DNA of 36,010 nt from an uncultured Desulfotomaculum sp. Lineage in GTDB: Bacteria; Bacillota; Desulfotomaculia; Desulfotomaculales; Desulfotomaculaceae. The notes beneath the pieces were generated by a model. It was not told the origin of the DNA, made no database searches, and saw only the letters and a program-made list of their open reading frames with translations. Positions 31,641 through 36,010 of this stretch are shown here, one piece after another. The stretch spans positions 1-36,010 of the forward strand of contig CAMKDG010000025.1 in the NCBI GenBank assembly GCA_946411205.1. The letters run 5' to 3'. The position numbers were made by a program, and so were the translations under genes. Numbering within the stretch: position 1 is the first letter of the stretch; each line of letters opens with the position of its first letter.

Positions 31641-32819
31641 GTGGTTACTACGACAGATATTGTGGTTTTAGGAGCAGGCTACGGCGGTATTCGAGCTGCC
31701 CAGCAGTTGAGCAAGTACTTAAGGGGTCACAAAGACATTCGCATCGTGTTAATTAACCGACAATCCTATCATACACTGATGACGCAACTGTATGAACCAG
31801 CTGTAGGTACTAAACAATGCCAAGATATTATAGTGCCTCTGCAAGACTTTTTGCCCGAAGATAAGGTGTCCTTTATAGAGGGTACTGTGACAGCAATTGA
31901 TACAGCCAAACGGCAGATTTTTTTAGAGGGAGAAGCTGCCCCAATTTCCTTTGCTTATCTGGTAGTTGCTTTAGGCAGCAGGACGGAGTACTTTGGTATC
32001 GAAGGCTTACAGGAATATAGTCGCAGTTTGAACGACATTCAGAGTGCTAAGGGGATTTTTAAACGAGTACAAAATATCCTATCAGATAGGACCTCTACAC
32101 CAACCTTTGTGGTTGGTGGTGGTGGACTTACCGGTGTGGAGTTTGCTGGTGAACTGGCGGATTATTTGAAAAGGGTGTGGGGTGAGCAAGGGGCAAAAAG
32201 CAAAGTGGTTCTTATTGAGTCAGCGAACCAACTGCTCCCTGGAATGTCCGAAGGAACTTGCCGGTATGCCCAAAGAACCCTGGAGAAATTGGGAGTAGAG
32301 GTGCTAACCGGCGTGTTGGTGAAAAAAGTAACCGATGATGTGGTGTATTTGTCTTCGGGTAAAATCATTCCTTACTCCCTGTTAATGTGGGCCGGTGGTA
32401 TTAGTGGTAATTCTGTATTAAAAGATGCGGGACTACAAACAGACCAACGGGGTAGGCTTCTGGTAAATCAATTCCTTCAATGTGTGGGGGAGACTCGTAT
32501 CTATGGGGTAGGTGACAGTGCGCTGGTAAAGGACCCTGCTACGGATCGCCCGATATTACCGACCGCTCAGGCAGCACTGCAGCACGGGGCAGCAGCAGCT
32601 TACAATATTTACGCCGAGATTACCGGATTACCCCCCAAAATTTACCGGCCTAGCTTTATCCTTTTGTGCATTACCATTGGTAAGAAGCAGGGGTTAGGTG
32701 AAAGTGAAATCTTTAAAATCAAGGGGGCACCAGCAGCCTGCTTAAAGAAGCTGATACCCCATAAATATTTTTATTCGCTGGGGGGATTTAAACTCTTGAG
32801 GAAACGTCTAGTAAAATAG
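31641..32819 (+). CDS. NDH-2-like NADH dehydrogenase / FAD-dependent oxidoreductase
   Basis: Two-Rossmann-fold flavoprotein of 392 residues. GTG start behind AAGGAG at 6 bases. The FAD motif is VLGAGYGGIRAAQQLS at the N-terminus, the NADH motif VVGGGGLTGVEFAGELADY lies near 155-175, and the FAD-contact Asp follows in IYGVGDSALV (near 290). The C-terminal end (KKLIPHKYFYSLGGFKLLRK) is basic and amphipathic, consistent with membrane attachment. Type II NADH dehydrogenases pass electrons to menaquinone without proton pumping. Single gene ending in a hairpin. Confidence 0.92.
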   Translation: MVTTTDIVVLGAGYGGIRAAQQLSKYLRGHKDIRIVLINRQSYHTLMTQLYEPAVGTKQCQDIIVPLQDFLPEDKVSFIEGTVTAIDTAKRQIFLEGEAAPISFAYLVVALGSRTEYFGIEGLQEYSRSLNDIQSAKGIFKRVQNILSDRTSTPTFVVGGGGLTGVEFAGELADYLKRVWGEQGAKSKVVLIESANQLLPGMSEGTCRYAQRTLEKLGVEVLTGVLVKKVTDDVVYLSSGKIIPYSLLMWAGGISGNSVLKDAGLQTDQRGRLLVNQFLQCVGETRIYGVGDSALVKDPATDRPILPTAQAALQHGAAAAYNIYAEITGLPPKIYRPSFILLCITIGKKQGLGESEIFKIKGAPAACLKKLIPHKYFYSLGGFKLLRKRLVK

Positions 32820-32857
32820 CCATTGGCCGTTGGCTTTTGGCTTTTTAGGCCAATGGC
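32819..32857. terminator. Hairpin between convergent genes
   Basis: Perfect 10-bp stem GCCATTGGCC / GGCCAATGGC whose loop holds a near-tandem TTGGCTTTT repeat. Its left arm begins at the last base of the dehydrogenase stop codon. There is no long T-run after it on the + strand. Confidence 0.55.
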
Positions 32858-32866
32858 AACTATAGA

Positions 32867-33469
32867 TCAGTCCTCAGGGTTGATATAGGTGTTACCGTCT
32901 AGAGGGAGCAATAACTGCAGTCCAGGTGTACACCCGACCAGCCCTACCAAATAGGCTGTGAAGAACTTTCCTGCGGTTAGATTTTGATTGGGCACTGTAA
33001 GCATCACTTCATCGGAGCTGGCTAGCTTTAACTGCAGTGTATAGGTGCCAGGGTCTATGGCCAGGTAGTCTGTCACCTCCCGATAACCTACGTTATTAAA
33101 CAAGCGATAGTTGTTAAGGATGACATCTACATTGGCGGTGAAGGGGGACAAATGGGCAAAACGTAACTTTAATTGGCCGGGGGGGATAGTTTCTTTAGGG
33201 TCTGGGATTAACTGCAGTGCCAGATCCTGCAATCTGCCTACCAGAGCTAAGGTGGCGATGGTTTGAGGAGGGATGGTAATGTTAGCGGTGGTAATGGGGT
33301 TTGTTCTGTTGCCTGCCGGATAGACCCTAACGTTATAGGTTCCCGGTGCCAGCTCGAGGTAGTCTGTAAAATTTCGGTATGAGAGGTTTTGGGCCAAGAT
33401 AATATCATTGGCCAGCACATCCACAGCAGGTGCATCCGGAGATGCATTGAGGATGCGAATATTGGACAT
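32867..33469 (-). CDS. DUF4397 domain protein
   Basis: Beta-rich protein of 200 residues; ATG behind AAAGGTGT. It consists of two similar halves: RILNASPDAPAVDVLANDII...YRNFTDYLELAPGTYNVRV and RFAHLSPFTANVDVILNNYR...YREVTDYLAIDPGTYTLQL. This duplication is characteristic of DUF4397. No signal peptide or anchor is seen, although many relatives are surface proteins, so the location is uncertain. Single gene, function unknown. Confidence 0.88.
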   Translation of the reverse strand: MSNIRILNASPDAPAVDVLANDIILAQNLSYRNFTDYLELAPGTYNVRVYPAGNRTNPITTANITIPPQTIATLALVGRLQDLALQLIPDPKETIPPGQLKLRFAHLSPFTANVDVILNNYRLFNNVGYREVTDYLAIDPGTYTLQLKLASSDEVMLTVPNQNLTAGKFFTAYLVGLVGCTPGLQLLLPLDGNTYINPED

Positions 33470-33600
33470 AGTATCACACCTTTCCCTATGCTAAGAAATA
33501 CTAATGTGTTCCTTTTATAGCATATGATTGATAGGGATTTAGTGATTCACCGAATCAGTCTTTATCGTATCGGAAAGTATACAGCTTTCCTTGGACAAAT

Positions 33601-33640
33601 AAAAAGCCGCAGGCTTATTGAAAACAGCCTGCAGCTTTTA
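33601..33640. terminator. Bidirectional terminator
   Basis: AAAAAGC-c-GCAGGCT / AGCCTGC-a-GCTTTTA stem with one mismatch. A-rich on the left and T-rich on the right, so it can act on either strand. No + strand gene ends here; the minus-strand neighbours are DUF4397 (upstream part) and the 157-residue protein (downstream). Confidence 0.7.
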
Positions 33641-33689
33641 TTCCCGGAGAGGGTGTTTATCCATTATGACTAAGGCCTAAGATGAGAAA

Positions 33690-34163
33690 CTAAAGGCGGA
33701 TAACGGCTTTGTTGTTTCTGATGGCGAAAACAAAGATAGCATACATAAAGGGTAAGAGAAAGGCAACAATTGTCATGACAACAGCATGGGGAGTATATTG
33801 TTTAAACAGGGTATAGGTTACAATAATATAAAAGATGAGGTAAAGTACACCTACTATGGTAGTAAGAATCGGGATTGGGGTCAAAATGCTATAAATAACG
33901 GGTGCAAGCAACAATATCCATTCTAGGTGTGGCACAGCCCAACTACCAATCTTTACCTCCTTGACGACTTTTCCCAGTATATAATACTGTACAATGGGAA
34001 TGAAGGCTAGCCAACTGTTCTCTACATTGGCCCGTTGGGCCAATTTGTAAAGTCCGTAACTGAACAACAAGTAGAGGCCGCCCAGGGCGAAAAAGGTAAT
34101 CACTAAGGTAATACCACTAATCGCCAAAAGCATCCCCAGGATTCCAACTGCGGACATGGACAT
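33690..34163 (-). CDS. Small four-helix membrane protein
   Basis: Membrane protein of 157 residues with about four helices; ATG behind GGAAGG. The segment YGLYKLAQRANVENSWLAFIP, followed by YYILGKVV, resembles DUF5684-type proteins of Firmicutes, which are often near signal peptidase genes. No enzymatic motif. Function unknown. Divergent from the EamA transporter by 132 bp. Confidence 0.8.
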   Translation of the reverse strand: MSMSAVGILGMLLAISGITLVITFFALGGLYLLFSYGLYKLAQRANVENSWLAFIPIVQYYILGKVVKEVKIGSWAVPHLEWILLLAPVIYSILTPIPILTTIVGVLYLIFYIIVTYTLFKQYTPHAVVMTIVAFLLPFMYAIFVFAIRNNKAVIRL

Positions 34164-34234
34164 CTTCCTTTCGACATAAAAATTCCTTGCTCCGGGATAA
34201 ACCCATAGGCCTTTATTTCCAGAATATGTTTATA

Positions 34235-34251
34235 GGGGTCATCTTGACCCT
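34235..34251. promoter_or_regulatory. Dyad in the divergent intergenic region
   Basis: GGGTCA-tct-TGACCC, a 6-bp perfect inverted repeat between the divergent membrane protein and EamA genes. It could be an operator. No regulator is identified. Confidence 0.3.
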
Positions 34252-34295
34252 GTAAATAGAACAAAATAAAATCAAATCAAAGGTTAAAGAAGCGG

Positions 34296-35222
34296 GTGAA
34301 TATTGTGAATTATTTTTATTTAGGAGTATTGCTGGTATTTCTTTCTGCAGCTGGGTTTGGCTTAATTCCCATTTTTGCTTTGTATGCCTACGGGGGAGGA
34401 GCTTCGGTAACCACTCTGTTATTCGGTCGGTTTGCCTTGGCAGCAATTTTCTTCTTAAGTTACCTGCTTTATAAAGAAAGAAAAATTTCCGTTCGGCTAT
34501 CCCAATTGAAGTATCTCTTTCTAATGGGTGGGGTTATCTATACTTTGCAATCGTATCTTTATTTTTCATCAGTTAAATATATTCCAGCCTCACTGGCGGT
34601 GTTGGTGTTTTACATTTACCCGGTCTTTGTAGCGTTACTCTCTTCTTGGCTAGATAAAGAGGAGTTACATAAAAAGATTATCTTTTCGATTGTTTTATCA
34701 CTGGTAGGTCTTACACTGGTGTTGGGTATTTCCTTTGGGGGCATCAATCTTACCGGAGTACTGCTGGCGTTTGGAGCAGGTTTGGTATATTCAGCCTATT
34801 TAGTGCTGGGAAACAGGATTGTTAAAGAAACGTCAGCGATGGTAACCAGTGCCTTTGTTTGTCTGTCTGCTGCCATTTCTTTATTCGTCATCGGGACTTC
34901 CACGGGCACTTTGGATTTTAACCTCGCCAGGGAAGCTTGGCTAGCCATCCTGGGGGTAGCCTTGTGTTGTACTGTGCTAGCCATTTTTACTCTCTTCCGT
35001 GGTATTGAATTGATCGGGTCAACTAAGGCTTCCATTTTAAGTATGATTGAACCACTGATTACCATTGGATTCTCTGCAGCGTTGTTTAACGAACGATTAT
35101 CTTTCTTGCAGATGCTAGGGGGAGCTGCAGTTTTGGCAGGGGCAGTGCTGGTAATTTCCTCCAGAGATAGGAGCGAAACAACAACTAAATCAGTCTCACA
35201 GACTAAGGGAGCAGATTGTTAG
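34296..35222 (+). CDS. EamA/DMT-family transporter
   Basis: Ten-helix drug/metabolite transporter of 308 residues with two EamA repeats (about 8-140 and 150-290). The second repeat ends in the typical IEPLITIGFSAALFNERLSFLQMLGGAAVLAGAVLV. GTG start at 34296 with a weak site; GTG 34305 is an alternative that would remove three residues. Substrates in this family are amino acids, nucleosides or drugs and cannot be assigned. Ends in a strong terminator. Confidence 0.9.
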   Translation: MNIVNYFYLGVLLVFLSAAGFGLIPIFALYAYGGGASVTTLLFGRFALAAIFFLSYLLYKERKISVRLSQLKYLFLMGGVIYTLQSYLYFSSVKYIPASLAVLVFYIYPVFVALLSSWLDKEELHKKIIFSIVLSLVGLTLVLGISFGGINLTGVLLAFGAGLVYSAYLVLGNRIVKETSAMVTSAFVCLSAAISLFVIGTSTGTLDFNLAREAWLAILGVALCCTVLAIFTLFRGIELIGSTKASILSMIEPLITIGFSAALFNERLSFLQMLGGAAVLAGAVLVISSRDRSETTTKSVSQTKGADC

Positions 35223-35247
35223 GGAGCAGAAAAACTGCTCCTTTTTT
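35223..35247 (+). terminator. Intrinsic terminator after the EamA gene
   Basis: Perfect GGAGCAG / CTGCTCC stem with an A5 loop and TTTTTT tail, starting just after the stop codon. Confidence 0.93.
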
Positions 35248-35294
35248 ATACTTTCAGAAAATAAAAAATTTCTATTGACGAAAATTTAAGAAAA

Positions 35295-35342
35295 CCTAAG
35301 GCTTTTGCCTGTGTCAAAGATTTAGGCACAAGCTATTTTTTT
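35295..35342 (+). promoter_or_regulatory. Possible attenuator in the glycogen phosphorylase leader
   Basis: GCCTGTGTC (35307) pairs with GGCACAAGC (35325) in 8 of 9 positions, followed by seven or more T residues, like a terminator. An overlapping alternative, CCTAA (35295) with TTAGG (35322), would exclude it. This lies about 120 bases before the phosphorylase start. Nothing else was recognised in 35248-35463. Confidence 0.4.
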
Positions 35343-35463
35343 ACTAGAGATAAACAAATTATTTTTATACTTGTATACCAATATTTACCAAAAGGTGTTA
35401 AAATCATAGGCAAATTCATACAATGTTACGTGGTGCTGATTTTTGATTTGAAGGAGGGGCAAG

Positions 35464-36010
35464 ATGTATCCGTACCGTACAGTATCCGTTATTCCTGAAT
35501 TGCCTGAGCCCATTAATCGGTTAAGTGAGCTGGCCAGAAACCTCTGGTTTAGCTGGCATCCTCAGGCCCAACTGCTATATAGCAAGCTAGATTCCCTGCT
35601 GTGGGAAGAGGTTAACCATAATCCGATTAAACAATTACTTTATGTGGATGACGACAAATTGAATCAGGCAGCAGCAGATCCCCAGTATCTTGCAATGTAC
35701 CACCAAGTGTTGGCTGATCTGGATCACTATCTGGGTGGGCAAACCTGGTTCCAAAGAACCTATCCGAATTGTGCTAATCAACTAGTTGCTTATTTTTCAG
35801 CTGAATTCGGTGTCCATGAATCCAATCCGGTCTATAGCGGCGGTCTGGGCTTACTGGCCGGAGATCATTGCAAATCAGCCAGTGACTTAGGGGTACCCTT
35901 CGTGGGTGTTGGTATTCTGTATAAACAAGGATATTTTTGTCAACGCATTAGTAAAGATGGTTGGCAGGAAGCCCATTATAACTTTATGGACTTTAACGAA
36001 ATGACGGTCA
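35464..36010 (+). CDS. glgP: Alpha-glucan phosphorylase (3' partial)
   Basis: Glycogen/maltodextrin phosphorylase releasing glucose 1-phosphate. The gene runs off the window after about 182 codons; it was missed by the ORF track because it has no stop. ATG is behind AAGGAGGGG. The segment begins MYPYRTVSVIPELPEPINRL, then ARNLWFSWHPQAQLLY, and reaches AYFSAEFGVHESNPVYSGGLG with LAGDHCKSASDLGVPFVGVG. These are the N-terminal motifs of the short, archaeal/clostridial type of alpha-glucan phosphorylase. The PLP-lysine region lies beyond the window. Confidence 0.93.
   Translation, partial: MYPYRTVSVIPELPEPINRLSELARNLWFSWHPQAQLLYSKLDSLLWEEVNHNPIKQLLYVDDDKLNQAAADPQYLAMYHQVLADLDHYLGGQTWFQRTYPNCANQLVAYFSAEFGVHESNPVYSGGLGLLAGDHCKSASDLGVPFVGVGILYKQGYFCQRISKDGWQEAHYNFMDFNEMTV

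Noticed and set aside
1-36010. CRISPR arrays, insertion sequences, prophage genes, tRNA or rRNA genes
   Set aside because: No regularly spaced repeats, transposase or integrase motifs, CCA-ending cloverleafs or rRNA landmarks were seen on reading either strand.

Overview
The window looks like chromosomal DNA of an anaerobic, low-to-medium-GC, sulfate-reducing Firmicute of the Desulfotomaculum/Desulforamulus type. This is inferred from strong purine-rich Shine-Dalgarno sites, frequent TTG/GTG starts, an S-layer-homology (SLH) surface protein, a yybP-ykoY riboswitch, and a TauE/SafE exporter of the form found in sulfate reducers. It contains 27 protein genes I consider firm, two of them cut by the window edges (a response regulator at the left, an alpha-glucan phosphorylase at the right), plus two weak small ORFs. 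I saw no rRNA, tRNA, CRISPR array or intact insertion sequence.

Layout. 1-1934: OmpR-type response regulator and sensor kinase. 2101-11770: a nitrogen/ureide catabolic locus. Its leftward arm is (allophanate-hydrolase C-terminal-like protein) - (biuret-hydrolase-like isochorismatase-fold amidase) - (NCS2-like permease). A PucR-type regulator is transcribed divergently. The rightward arm is AllH (DUF2877) - AllF (FdrA) - AllG (DUF1116) - carbamate kinase. 12118-14949: DegV, a 4Fe-4S protein and a membrane metallophosphoesterase. 15357-17498: an exported M3 metallopeptidase, followed by a convergent small HTH gene. 17961-18788: a gene-free stretch rich in hairpins. 18789-21350: TauE/SafE exporter, a companion membrane protein and a universal stress protein. 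21362-22259: a TerC-family protein behind a complete manganese riboswitch with its own sigma-A promoter. 22633-25810: SLH surface protein, DUF3795, ASCH protein and a pyridoxamine-oxidase-like protein. 25974-35222: CorC/HlyC protein, FAD oxidoreductase, MarR regulator, UppP, TfoX C-terminal protein, DUF1624, NDH-2-like dehydrogenase, DUF4397 protein, small membrane protein and EamA transporter. 35464-end: glycogen phosphorylase.

The most interesting system is the 2.1-11.8 kb locus. The two operons flanking pucR have promoters sharing three sequence blocks at identical spacing over 78 bp. The blocks are TTGGCACCARGTGACAA, TTCGGCG and ACGAAGACAAnAAATTnT, followed by a -10. This ties a biuret-hydrolase-like amidase, a stand-alone allophanate-hydrolase C-terminal-like domain and a permease to a three-subunit carbamoyltransferase and carbamate kinase as one regulon. 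The inferred role is import of a ureide or biuret-like compound, removal of ammonia, phosphorolysis to carbamoyl phosphate, and ATP formation by carbamate kinase. No allantoin-pathway gene lies in the window, so the natural substrate is open.
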